Below are positions 37,842 through 46,117 of a DNA stretch of 64,000 nucleotides, in pieces. The position numbers and the translations under genes are program-made. The notes beneath the pieces are model-generated. The model worked only from the letters and a program-made list of their open reading frames with translations. It had not been told where the DNA came from and made no database searches. Source of the DNA: Flavobacterium sp. LC2016-12 (GTDB lineage Bacteria; Bacteroidota; Bacteroidia; Flavobacteriales; Flavobacteriaceae); NCBI RefSeq assembly GCF_015351595.1, contig NZ_JADKPT010000011.1, positions 109,323-173,322 on the forward strand, in the 5' to 3' direction. Numbering within the stretch: the stretch's first letter is position 1; each line of letters starts with the position of its first letter.

Positions 37842-39620
37842 ATGAATGTAACTGATTATACATACTTAATGAACAAACCCGATGCTATTACAGAAAAGCA
37901 GTCGGAAGCATTAAGCAATGTTTTGAATGAATTTCCGTATTTTCAAAGTGCGCGCGCATTGCGATTAAAAGGACTTTACAATCAAAATAGTTTTAAGTAT
38001 AATTATGCTTTAAAAGTTACAGCGGCTCATACAACAGATCGCACTGTTTTATTTGATTTTATTACTTCAGAAACTTTCACTTCTATTCAGGGTGAATATT
38101 ATGATAAAAAACTTCAGGACCTTTTAAATATTACTGTTTTTGACAGCGAGATTGTCTTAGCAGAAGAAAAAAAGAAATTGGCAGAAGTTCGTATTGATCC
38201 AATTGAAAAATCAATTTTAGATTCTATTAAGGAGGCAACAGGTGTTACTTATGAGGAGACTGTAAAAATTATAGAAAAACCTACTTTAGATTCTTTTACA
38301 GAAGCAACAAATATCAATATTGAAGAATCTGAGGAAAATGATGAAAAACCAGTTGCTATAATTATCGAAGAACCGACATTAGATTCTTTTACAGAAGCAG
38401 CAAGCATTACTCTTGAAGAGCCTGTAATAGTTCAGGAACCAATAGATTCTATTATTGAAGAACCAACGACAGATACTTTTGCAGAAGCATCCAAAAGTAC
38501 TACTGAAGAGTCTGTAAAAATTGAAGAAAGATTATTTGATAGCATTATACCAACTTTAGATTCTTTTCAGGAAGTAACAACCGTTACTTATGAAGAACCT
38601 ATAATAGTTGAAGAAAAAATAATTGAGACCGTTACGGAGCAAGCTATTTTAGATACTTTTAAAGAAGTAACAGCCGTTACTTTTGAGGAACCTTTAATAG
38701 TTGAAGCAAAAATAATGGATGCGATTATCGAACAACCAACTTTAGATTCTTTTGAGGAAGTAACAACTACTACTTTTGAAGAACCTATAAAAGTTGAAGA
38801 AAACCCGATTGAACTCGTTATCGAAGAGCCGACTTTAGATTCATTTGAGGAAGCAACTCCAACTATTGAAGATACTCCTATTATTGAAGATACTCCTATT
38901 ATTGAAACAACTCCAATTGTGGAATCGACACCTATTATAAAGGAACCAACTCCAACTTTCTTTGATGAAATTGTGGAGGAAGAAATTCCAAGCGTAAGAG
39001 TGGAGCCAATTGAAGAATCAACATACAATGCACTACAAGAAGCCACAGCAGTTGTTTTTGAAGAAGCGCCTGTAGTGGAAGAACCAGAAGCGATTGAAGA
39101 GTCAAAAGAAATAGAAGTTTCAGAAACAGTAAAAACGGCCGAAGAAAATCTGGAAATCGGAAAACCTTTGGATTTCTCTGTTAGTGAGAAACACTCTTTT
39201 CAGGAATGGCTTCAATTAGCCAAAACAGAACCTATTGATCGCACAAAAGATACTCCTGAAGAATCAGAATCAATTGAAAAGGTAGAAAATACAGTTGAAA
39301 ATGTAGCCAAACCCGAAACAATTGATGAAGAGAAAAAGAAAAAAGCAGAAATAATTGATAAATTTATTGAGACAAACCCAAAAATTTCTCCAATAAGACA
39401 GACTGCAATAGTTCCAGCGGTATCATTAGATAATGATAAAGAAGAGAATTCTTACCTAATGACCGAAACTTTGGCCAGAGTATATTTGGAACAAAAAAAA
39501 TATACAAAAGCCATACAAGCATATGAAATATTAATTTTGAAATATCCAGAAAAAATTAGTTTCTTTGCAGACCGTATTTCGGATATTAAGATTTTACAAC
39601 AAAATAACAATAATAATTAA
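37842..39620 (+). CDS. Acidic repeat protein with C-terminal TPR, function unknown
   Basis: The 592-residue protein has three parts. The N-terminal ~110 residues (MNVTDYTYLMNKPDAITEKQ, FPYFQSARALRLKGL) form a helical domain that recurs in this phylum. The middle (about 110-430) is highly acidic, with some seven to nine degenerate repeats of the type PTLDSFTEATxxxxEEP. The C-terminus has a TPR-like pair (LARVYLEQKKYTKAIQAYE). There is no signal peptide, so it is cytoplasmic. It lies 3 bases upstream of secG, which hints at a link to export. The antisense open frame over the repeats is an artefact of composition. Confidence 0.85.
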   Translation: MNVTDYTYLMNKPDAITEKQSEALSNVLNEFPYFQSARALRLKGLYNQNSFKYNYALKVTAAHTTDRTVLFDFITSETFTSIQGEYYDKKLQDLLNITVFDSEIVLAEEKKKLAEVRIDPIEKSILDSIKEATGVTYEETVKIIEKPTLDSFTEATNINIEESEENDEKPVAIIIEEPTLDSFTEAASITLEEPVIVQEPIDSIIEEPTTDTFAEASKSTTEESVKIEERLFDSIIPTLDSFQEVTTVTYEEPIIVEEKIIETVTEQAILDTFKEVTAVTFEEPLIVEAKIMDAIIEQPTLDSFEEVTTTTFEEPIKVEENPIELVIEEPTLDSFEEATPTIEDTPIIEDTPIIETTPIVESTPIIKEPTPTFFDEIVEEEIPSVRVEPIEESTYNALQEATAVVFEEAPVVEEPEAIEESKEIEVSETVKTAEENLEIGKPLDFSVSEKHSFQEWLQLAKTEPIDRTKDTPEESESIEKVENTVENVAKPETIDEEKKKKAEIIDKFIETNPKISPIRQTAIVPAVSLDNDKEENSYLMTETLARVYLEQKKYTKAIQAYEILILKYPEKISFFADRISDIKILQQNNNNN

Positions 39621-39623
39621 GCA

Positions 39624-39962
39624 ATGAGCACATTTTCAATTTTTTTAGTTTTAATCACAATAGTTTGTTTTCTATTGATCGTAGTAATCATGGTTCAAAA
39701 CCCTAAAGGAGGCGGATTATCGTCTACTATCAGCGGAACTCAAATGTTAGGTGGAGTACAAAAAACAACTGACTTTTTAGATAAAAGTACCTGGACACTA
39801 GCGACTATTTTGATTGCTTTAATTTTGCTTTCAAGCTTAAGCTTCACAGGATCATTAAGTGATACTGATTCTAAACTTATTGAAAAAACTGAAGCTCCTG
39901 CAACTACACCAGCTGCACCAGTTCAACAAGCTCCTGCTCCGGCAACGCCAGCAGCGAAATAA
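39624..39962 (+). CDS. secG: Preprotein translocase subunit SecG
   Basis: The 112-residue protein has two membrane helices (about residues 5-24 and 55-74). Between them is the SecG loop NPKGGGLSSTISGTQMLGG. The C-terminus is a short alanine-proline tail. SecG assists SecYE and SecA in moving proteins across the inner membrane. It starts 3 bases after the stop of the acidic repeat protein and is followed by a strong terminator. Confidence 0.95.
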   Translation: MSTFSIFLVLITIVCFLLIVVIMVQNPKGGGLSSTISGTQMLGGVQKTTDFLDKSTWTLATILIALILLSSLSFTGSLSDTDSKLIEKTEAPATTPAAPVQQAPAPATPAAK

Positions 39963-39982
39963 TAGTTTTAAAATAAAATATA

Positions 39983-40015
39983 AAATGCCAGCCTGTCAAA
40001 GCTGGCATTTTTTTT
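39983..40015 (+). terminator. Terminator of the lptE-secG operon
   Basis: A perfect 10-bp stem (AAATGCCAGC and GCTGGCATTT) with an eight-base loop is followed by T residues. Confidence 0.92.
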
Positions 40016-40104
40016 AAGAAATAATGTCAGTTTTAGGAGCATGGCATAATTTCTGAAAGTTTATTGAACATTAAAAAAAGTATAACTTATAACATTATAA
40101 AATC

Positions 40105-40380
40105 ATGGCCTTAAACATTAAACCGCTTTCAGATCGCGTACTTATTGAGCCTGTTGCTGCTGAAACAAAAACTGCATCAGGTATTTTTATTCCAGATACT
40201 GCCAAAGAAAAACCACAAAAAGGAACTGTTGTGGCAGTAGGAAACGGTTCTAAAGATCATACAATGACCGTAAAAGTTGGTGATACTGTACTTTATGGTA
40301 AATATGCCGGAACAGAATTAAAATTAGAAGGAACTGATTATTTGATTATGCGCGAAGATGATATCTTAGCAATTATCTAA
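40105..40380 (+). CDS. groES: Co-chaperonin GroES
   Basis: The 91-residue protein has the normal length and landmarks: IKPLSDRVLIEPV, the mobile loop around AETKTASGIFIPD, KGTVVAVGNG and a C-terminal DDILAII. It caps the GroEL barrel during protein folding. In most bacteria groEL follows within a few dozen bases. Here 585 bases of repeats and a broken gene intervene, so groEL may need its own promoter or a long read-through transcript. Confidence 0.97.
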   Translation: MALNIKPLSDRVLIEPVAAETKTASGIFIPDTAKEKPQKGTVVAVGNGSKDHTMTVKVGDTVLYGKYAGTELKLEGTDYLIMREDDILAII

Positions 40381-40383
40381 ATA

Positions 40384-40460
40384 TTGCTATAAGCTGTAAG
40401 CTATAGGCTATAAGCTTCTACAAAAAAGCTTAAAGCGTATTGCGTAAAGCCTAAAGCCAA
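40384..40460. repeat. Short-word repeat before the inserted pseudogene
   Basis: It is built from variants of AAGC words (TAAGCTGTAAGCTATAGGC, GCTTAAAGCGT, GTAAAGCCTAAAGCC). Similar sequence lies on the far side of the pseudogene at 40825-40962. Confidence 0.7.
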
Positions 40461-40466
40461 CAAAAA

Positions 40467-40824
40467 ATGAGAGATTTTAAGAAATACGATATTTGGCAGC
40501 TTAGTCATTCTTTTACTTTAGAAATCTATAAAATGACTTCTATATTTCCAAAAGAAGAATTATACGGATTAACAAGTCAGATTAGAAGGGCCCTCTTCAT
40601 CAATCCCAACCAATATTAGCGAGGGATGCGGAAGAAATAGCGACAAAGAATTCAATCAATTTCTCAATATAGCTTTAGGTTCTGCCAATGAAACAGAATA
40701 TCTTTTGATTTTAGCTAAAGATTTGCAATATTTAAATAGTGAAATTGCAGAAAATCAAATAGAAAAAATCAATAGCATAAAAAGCAAAATTTACAAATTA
40801 AAACAAGTATTAGTTCAGCAATAG
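40467..40824 (+). pseudogene. Frameshifted four-helix-bundle protein (23S rRNA intervening-sequence type)
   Basis: The first frame reads MRDFKKYDIWQLSHSFTLEI to LTSQIRRA and then runs to a stop at 40617. Shifting frame at about 40590, where GCCCTCTTC stands in place of a longer GCC-GCC-TCT type sequence, restores the family pattern. It then reads SSIPTNISEGCGRNSDKEF and continues through LNIALGSANETEYLL to a stop at 40822-40824. An intact copy would be about 119 residues, the normal size of the S23/four-helix-bundle family (TIGR02436-like). The gene sits between groES and groEL with repeats on both sides, so it looks like a mobile insertion that later decayed. A sequencing error is the alternative. 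Confidence 0.85.
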
Positions 40825-40962
40825 GCTGTAAGCTGTAAGTAATAAGCTTCTAAACAAAGCGTAAAGCGTACTACCTAAAGCTTAAAGCAGTAAAAAAAAA
40901 AATTAACCCAGCAGTAGAAAAAAAGCTTAAAGCCTAAAGCCTACTGCCTAAAGCAAAAAATA
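40825..40962. repeat. Short-word repeat between the pseudogene and groEL
   Basis: It has variants of GGCTGTAAGCTGTAAG, AAGCTTAAAGC and CCTAAAGCCTACTGCC. It mirrors the repeat at 40384-40460. It extends to 4 bases before the groEL start, so the groEL 5' leader consists of repeat. Confidence 0.7.
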
Positions 40963-40965
40963 AAA

Positions 40966-42594
40966 ATGGCAAAAGATATAAAATTTGATATTGAAGCACG
41001 TGACGGATTAAAACGTGGTGTTGATGCATTAGCAAATGCTGTAAAAGTAACTCTTGGACCAAAAGGTCGTAACGTAATTATCGGAAAATCATTTGGTGGA
41101 CCAACCGTTACTAAAGATGGTGTTTCTGTTGCAAAAGAAATCGAATTAAAAGACCCATTAGAAAATATGGGCGCGCAAATGGTTAAAGAAGTAGCTTCTA
41201 AAACCAATGACTTAGCGGGTGACGGAACTACAACTGCTACAGTTTTAGCTCAGGCAATCGTTAAAGAAGGTTTGAAAAACGTTGCTGCAGGTGCAAATCC
41301 AATGGATTTGAAACGTGGTATCGATAAAGCGGTTGAAGCTATCGTTGCTGACTTAGCTAAACAAGCTAAAGTGGTTGGAAGCGATTCTGATAAAATCAAA
41401 CAAATTGCTTCTATCTCTGCAAACAATGACGAAGTGATTGGTGAACTAATCGCTACAGCTTTTGCTAAAGTTGGAAAAGAAGGTGTTATTACTGTTGAAG
41501 AAGCTAAAGGAACGGACACTTTCGTGGATGTTGTTGAAGGTATGCAGTTTGACAGAGGATATCTTTCTCCTTACTTCGTAACAAACCCAGAGAAAATGGA
41601 AGTTGAACTAGACTCGCCATACATCTTATTATATGACAAAAAAGTTTCTTCTTTAAAAGAATTACTTCCAGTTTTAGAGCCAGTTGCTCAATCAGGAAAA
41701 CCATTATTGATTATTGCTGAGGATGTTGACGGAGAAGCTCTTTCTACTCTAGTAGTAAACAAATTAAGAGGTGCTCTTAAAATTGCTGCTGTAAAAGCTC
41801 CAGGTTTTGGAGACAGAAGAAAAGCAATGTTAGAAGATATCGCAATCTTAACTGGCGGAACTGTAATCTCTGAAGAAAGAGGATATACTCTTGAAAATAC
41901 AACTATCGACATGTTAGGAACTGCAAAAAGAGTTTCTATCGACAAAGACAACACTACAATTGTAAGTGGTGCTGGTGAAGCTGATATCATCAAAAACAGA
42001 GTAAACCAAATTAAAGGTCAGATGGAAACTACTACATCTGATTATGATAAAGAAAAATTGCAAGAGCGTTTGGCAAAATTAGCTGGTGGTGTTGCTGTTC
42101 TTTATGTTGGTGCTGCATCTGAAGTGGAGATGAAAGAGAAAAAAGACAGAGTTGATGATGCATTACACGCAACTCGTGCTGCTGTTGAAGAAGGAATTGT
42201 TGCTGGTGGTGGTGTTGCTTTATTAAGAGCAAAAGCTGCTTTAGCGGGAATTACAGCTGACAATGCTGACGAAGCAACTGGAATCCAGATTGTATCGCGC
42301 GCTGTTGAATCTCCATTAAGAACTATTGTTGAAAATGCAGGTCTTGAAGGTTCTGTAGTAGTAGCAAAAGTAGGTGAAGGTTCTGGTGATTTTGGATACA
42401 ACGCTAAAACTGACGAATACGTAGACATGCTAAAAGCTGGAATTATCGATCCTAAAAAAGTAACTCGTGTTGCATTAGAAAATGCTGCTTCTGTTGCCGG
42501 AATGATCCTTACTACAGAATGTGCATTAATTGATATTAAAGAAGAAAGCGCTGGCGGAATGCCAATGGGTGGCGGTATGCCAGGAATGATGTAA
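40966..42594 (+). CDS. groEL: Chaperonin GroEL
   Basis: The 542-residue protein is full length. It starts MAKDIKFDIEARDGLKRGVD and has the ATP motif GDGTTTATVLAQAIV, the signature segment AAVEEGIVAGGGVALLRAK and the methionine-glycine tail GGMPMGGGMPGMM. It forms the double-ring folding chamber that works with GroES. Codon use is strongly biased, as expected for a highly expressed gene. I saw no -7 box in the repeats just upstream. Confidence 0.98.
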   Translation: MAKDIKFDIEARDGLKRGVDALANAVKVTLGPKGRNVIIGKSFGGPTVTKDGVSVAKEIELKDPLENMGAQMVKEVASKTNDLAGDGTTTATVLAQAIVKEGLKNVAAGANPMDLKRGIDKAVEAIVADLAKQAKVVGSDSDKIKQIASISANNDEVIGELIATAFAKVGKEGVITVEEAKGTDTFVDVVEGMQFDRGYLSPYFVTNPEKMEVELDSPYILLYDKKVSSLKELLPVLEPVAQSGKPLLIIAEDVDGEALSTLVVNKLRGALKIAAVKAPGFGDRRKAMLEDIAILTGGTVISEERGYTLENTTIDMLGTAKRVSIDKDNTTIVSGAGEADIIKNRVNQIKGQMETTTSDYDKEKLQERLAKLAGGVAVLYVGAASEVEMKEKKDRVDDALHATRAAVEEGIVAGGGVALLRAKAALAGITADNADEATGIQIVSRAVESPLRTIVENAGLEGSVVVAKVGEGSGDFGYNAKTDEYVDMLKAGIIDPKKVTRVALENAASVAGMILTTECALIDIKEESAGGMPMGGGMPGMM

Positions 42595-42614
42595 TCGTTC
42601 TTTTCTTAAAACTT

Positions 42615-42648
42615 AAAACGCCAGATTCTTATCTGGCGTTTTTTTTTA
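42615..42648 (+). terminator. Terminator of groEL
   Basis: AACGCCAGAT (42617-42626) and ATCTGGCGTT (42631-42640) form a perfect stem with a TCTT loop, followed by a nine-base T run. Confidence 0.93.
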
Positions 42649-42800
42649 GCCACGAATTCACGAATTAAGTATTCAAATCTTTGTGCTTAATTTTTTGTGC
42701 TACAGATTACACAGATTATAATCCTTTTAATCTGTGAAATCTGTGGCTACTAATTTTTTTCAAACAAAGCATTTGCAAAAAATTCGTGAATTCGTGGCTA
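42647..42800. repeat. Inverted repeat with perfect 20-bp ends
   Basis: TAGCCACGAATTCACGAATT at 42647-42666 is the exact complement of 42781-42800. Inside, a second inverted pair based on ACAGATTACACAGATTA and AATCTGTGAAATCTGTGG surrounds the centre. No coding region is present. It could fold as a long RNA hairpin or be a miniature mobile repeat. Confidence 0.85.
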
Positions 42801-42846
42801 TTTTTTTATTTAACATTCTCTTTTTCTTTAAAAAATCTCTTATCTC

Positions 42847-42854
42847 TACCTTTG
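42847..42854 (+). promoter_or_regulatory. Promoter box of the phosphodiesterase gene
   Basis: TACCTTTG matches the consensus and ends 21 bases before the ATG at 42876. Confidence 0.5.
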
Positions 42855-42875
42855 CGGTTCTATTAAAATTACAAA

Positions 42876-44078
42876 ATGAGAAAATTCACCACTCAACTTT
42901 TATCTTTTACTTTCTTACTTCTTTCCATTTTTTCTTATTCACAATCCAGTAAAGACACTTATGTCGTTTTAGTTTCTATGGATGGATTTCGTTGGGATTA
43001 TGCGAAACATTTCAAACTTCAAAACCTCAACAGAATTGCCAAAGAAGGCGTTCATGCCAAATCAATAAAACCTTCTTATCCTAGCAAAACTTTCCCTAAT
43101 CATTACGCAATCGTGACCGGACTTTATCCGGATCATCATGGAATCATCAATAATGTTTTTTACGATAGTGCATTAAATGAATCTTTTTCATTGTCTACAA
43201 AAGCCAAAAATGACTCAAGATTTTATGGTGGAAATCCGATTTGGAATGTAGCGGAACAACAAGGTGTAAAAACCGCTTCGTTCTTCTGGCCTGGATCCGA
43301 CACAGATCAAAAAAGGCCTGGTATTTATAAAAATTATGATGATAAAATCCCGTACGGAAACAGGATTGATACGGTTATAAAATGGTTAGAACTTCCGGAG
43401 AAACAACGCCCACATTTGATTACTTTGTATTTTGACGAACCCGATCATACGGGTCATAACTTTGGTCCGCTTTCTCCTGAAAACGAAAAAATGATCTACA
43501 AAATGGATTCGGTTATGGGACAATTATCATCCAAACTAGATCAATTGGCTATCGGAAAACAAATCAATTTAATCATTGTCTCCGATCACGGAATGGCCGA
43601 CATCAGCAATGATAAAAAAGTAGCTGTTTTAGATTATTTAAAACCGGAATGGTTGGGTTATAAAGCTGTAATTAACCCAATTATGAGTTTACAGGCAAAA
43701 CCCGGCTTTCAGGATTCTATTGCAAAGGCATTAAAAAAAGTACCCCATATCAAATTCTGGCGATCTAGCGAAGTACCAAAAAGATTGCATTATGGAACCA
43801 ATCCTCGTGTGCATGATTTTGTTATTGAAGCCAAAAAAGGCTATAGTTTAGTAAGCAAAGAAAGTACACATATAAAAGGCGGAACACACGGTTACGACAA
43901 TAAAGAAAAAGACATGCACGCTATTTTCTACGCAAAAGGCCCAGCCTTCAAAGTAAATAAAGAAGTTAAAACCTTTCAAAACGTTTCGGTTTATCCCTTA
44001 ATAGCACATATTCTGGGATTAAAAATCGAAGAAGTCGACGGTAAGTTTAGTGAGGTTAAGAACATGCTTGTAAATTAG
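42876..44078 (+). CDS. Secreted nucleotide pyrophosphatase/phosphodiesterase of the alkaline phosphatase superfamily
   Basis: The 400-residue protein has a signal peptide (to about residue 23) and all metal and nucleophile motifs of the NPP family: first Asp in LVSMDGFRWD, threonine nucleophile in SYPSKTFPNHYAIVTG, FDEPDHTGHNFGP, SDHGMADIS and the final His in KGGTHGYDNK. These bind two zinc ions and cleave phosphodiester or pyrophosphate bonds in nucleotides or lipids, here in the periplasm. It lies alone between a repeat and an inverted repeat. The natural substrate cannot be told. Confidence 0.94.
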   Translation: MRKFTTQLLSFTFLLLSIFSYSQSSKDTYVVLVSMDGFRWDYAKHFKLQNLNRIAKEGVHAKSIKPSYPSKTFPNHYAIVTGLYPDHHGIINNVFYDSALNESFSLSTKAKNDSRFYGGNPIWNVAEQQGVKTASFFWPGSDTDQKRPGIYKNYDDKIPYGNRIDTVIKWLELPEKQRPHLITLYFDEPDHTGHNFGPLSPENEKMIYKMDSVMGQLSSKLDQLAIGKQINLIIVSDHGMADISNDKKVAVLDYLKPEWLGYKAVINPIMSLQAKPGFQDSIAKALKKVPHIKFWRSSEVPKRLHYGTNPRVHDFVIEAKKGYSLVSKESTHIKGGTHGYDNKEKDMHAIFYAKGPAFKVNKEVKTFQNVSVYPLIAHILGLKIEEVDGKFSEVKNMLVN

Positions 44079-44280
44079 ATAATGTGCCAATTAGATAATT
44101 AGATAATTTATTTGCAACCATTAATCAAAAATATATGAAGCCAAAGCATATCCGTAGAGGCGCACAACAGTGCGTATGCGCAAATCAAATACAAATTAAA
44201 TTAGATAATCTGCCAATTAGATAATTTTATAGATTCCGAATAACATTATCTAATTATCTAATTGGCAGATTATCTAATTT
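44079..44280. repeat. ATTAGATAAT-type inverted repeats between convergent genes
   Basis: AAATTAGATAATCTGCCAAT and the following bases (from about 44198) face the complement ending at 44280, over about 29 bp. The stem may terminate both neighbouring genes. A further copy lies at 44085-44110. A GC-rich insert, GGCGCACAACAGTGCG, lies near 44159-44174. Confidence 0.75.
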
Positions 44281-45808
44281 AAGAGACCACTTTGTAAGTA
44301 GGATCTTCAATCACATTAACTTCAATAACCGCTTCGGCATTTTTAAGTAATGTTCTGCAGTCTTCGCTAAGATGCTTTAGTTCGACAACCTTATTGAGCT
44401 GACTATATTTCTTAGTTATGTTGTTCAGTGCTTCTATGGCCGACATATCAGCTATGCGGCTTTCTTTGAAGTCTATAATAATATGATTCGGATCGTTTTG
44501 TATGTCAAACTTTTCCATAAAGGCGGCTATCGAACCAAAAAACAATGGACCGTAAATTTCATAATGTTTGATTCCGTTTTCGTCAATAAAATTTCTGGCA
44601 CGAATTCTTTTAGCGCTTTCCCAGGCAAAAACCAAAGCTGAAATTATTACCCCAATTAATACCGCCAAAGCCAGATTGTGAAGCAAAATAGTTACAACGG
44701 CAACAAGGATTCCAACAAAAATATCGTGTTTTGGCATTTTGTTGATGACTTTGAAACTCGCCCATTCAAAGGTTGTAATCGCCACCATCATCATAACACC
44801 AACCAACGCCGCCATTGGTAATTTTCCGATTACGGGTGCTCCAAAAAGTATAATCAATAAAATAGTCAACGCAGCAATTATTCCCGAAAGTCTGGCTCTT
44901 GAACCCGCGCCAAGATTCACCAAAGTCTGTGCGATCATGGGACAGCCTCCCATTCCGAAGAAGAAACCGTTTAAGATATTCGAACTTCCTTGTGCAATAC
45001 ATTCTCTGTTGCTGTTTCCACGAGTTCCGGTGATTTCGTCTACTAAATTCAGCGTAAGCAAACCTTCAGTCAAACCAACTGCAGCCACAATTACAGAATA
45101 AGGAAAAATCACTTTGAAAGTCTCAAAAGATAAAGGAATATCCGGAATATGAAATGGTGGAAAACCGCCTTGAACAGAAGCGATATCCTGAACTGTTTTG
45201 GTATCAATATTAAAGATTAATACAATAGCAAAAACGACCATAATCGCCACCAAAGAAGCCGGAACTGTTTTGGTTATTTTTGGAAAAAGCAAAACAATAC
45301 CAATCGTCAAGGCCACCAAACCCAGCATAATATACAAAGGTGTTCCCTGCAACCAGGCAACTTTTCCATCGTACATGGTTTTAAACTGTTCTAATTGCGA
45401 CATGAAAATCACCACCGCCAAACCGTTGACAAAACCAAACATTACAGGCTGTGGCACTAACCGAATAAATTTCCCAAGTTTAAAAAGCCCAATACAAATT
45501 TGCACAACACCACCCAACGCGACGGCGGCAAAAACATATTCTATTCCATGCGATTTCATCAAAGCGATTAAAACAATGACAGTCGCTCCTGCCCCACCTG
45601 AAATCATTCCGGGTCTTCCTCCAAAAATAGCCGTTACTAAACCCGCAATAAAAGCGGCATATAAACCCACTAATGGCGGAAACCCGGCCAAAATAGCAAA
45701 CGACAGCGATTCTGGAATCATCGTCATCGCAACAGTTAAACCGGCTAAAATTTCGTTTTTGTAATTGACTTTTTGGGTAAAGTCGAAGAGTTGGAAAGCT
45801 TTTTTCAT
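44279..45808 (-). CDS. SulP-family inorganic anion transporter with STAS domain
   Basis: From the ATG at 45808 the product is 509 residues and starts MKKAFQLFDFTQKVNYKNEI. An ATG 9 bases upstream lies on a possible promoter box. It has about ten to twelve membrane spans with the SulP signature (TVAMTMIPESLSFAILAGFPP, GGCPMIAQTLVNLGAGSRARLSG, the latter in part). A C-terminal STAS domain is at about residues 420-509 (HIIIDFKESRIADMSAIEAL). Family members carry sulfate, bicarbonate or other anions. No sulfate or carbonic anhydrase gene is nearby, so the substrate is open. Confidence 0.93.
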   Translation of the reverse strand: MKKAFQLFDFTQKVNYKNEILAGLTVAMTMIPESLSFAILAGFPPLVGLYAAFIAGLVTAIFGGRPGMISGGAGATVIVLIALMKSHGIEYVFAAVALGGVVQICIGLFKLGKFIRLVPQPVMFGFVNGLAVVIFMSQLEQFKTMYDGKVAWLQGTPLYIMLGLVALTIGIVLLFPKITKTVPASLVAIMVVFAIVLIFNIDTKTVQDIASVQGGFPPFHIPDIPLSFETFKVIFPYSVIVAAVGLTEGLLTLNLVDEITGTRGNSNRECIAQGSSNILNGFFFGMGGCPMIAQTLVNLGAGSRARLSGIIAALTILLIILFGAPVIGKLPMAALVGVMMMVAITTFEWASFKVINKMPKHDIFVGILVAVVTILLHNLALAVLIGVIISALVFAWESAKRIRARNFIDENGIKHYEIYGPLFFGSIAAFMEKFDIQNDPNHIIIDFKESRIADMSAIEALNNITKKYSQLNKVVELKHLSEDCRTLLKNAEAVIEVNVIEDPTYKVVS

Positions 45809-45815
45809 AAGTCGC

Positions 45816-45823
45816 AAATTTAG
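45816..45823 (-). promoter_or_regulatory. Possible -7 box of the SulP gene
   Basis: The minus strand reads TAAATTTG, 7 bases from the ATG at 45808. If real, the transcript would be nearly leaderless. Confidence 0.35.
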
Positions 45824-46117
45824 GGAATTAGAAAATTAGAGAATTGAGAAAATGCGGTTAATTAGATAATTGTCGTTAATACATAACTAAACAAACAACT
45901 TTGCAAGCTCTAAACAAACCAATCCGTTGATCCGATTTCCCGATATTTTTATTTAACTAAACAACCCACTTCAATTCATATGTAACTAAAAATTAAACAA
46001 CTAAACTTAAATATATCTTCTTTTCGTAATAAAAACCCGTATAAACACCTACTTACAATCTTTAAACAAACGTTAATATTGTTTAAACAAAAATTTATCA
46101 ACCAAAACTTACCAATT

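Noticed and set aside
38588..39046. 152-codon frame antisense to the acidic repeat protein
   Set aside because: It is a serine- and valine-rich mirror of the repeats, created by their biased codons.
41250..42428. Several open frames antisense to groEL
   Set aside because: They arise from the strong codon bias of groEL. None has a start signal or plausible protein sequence.
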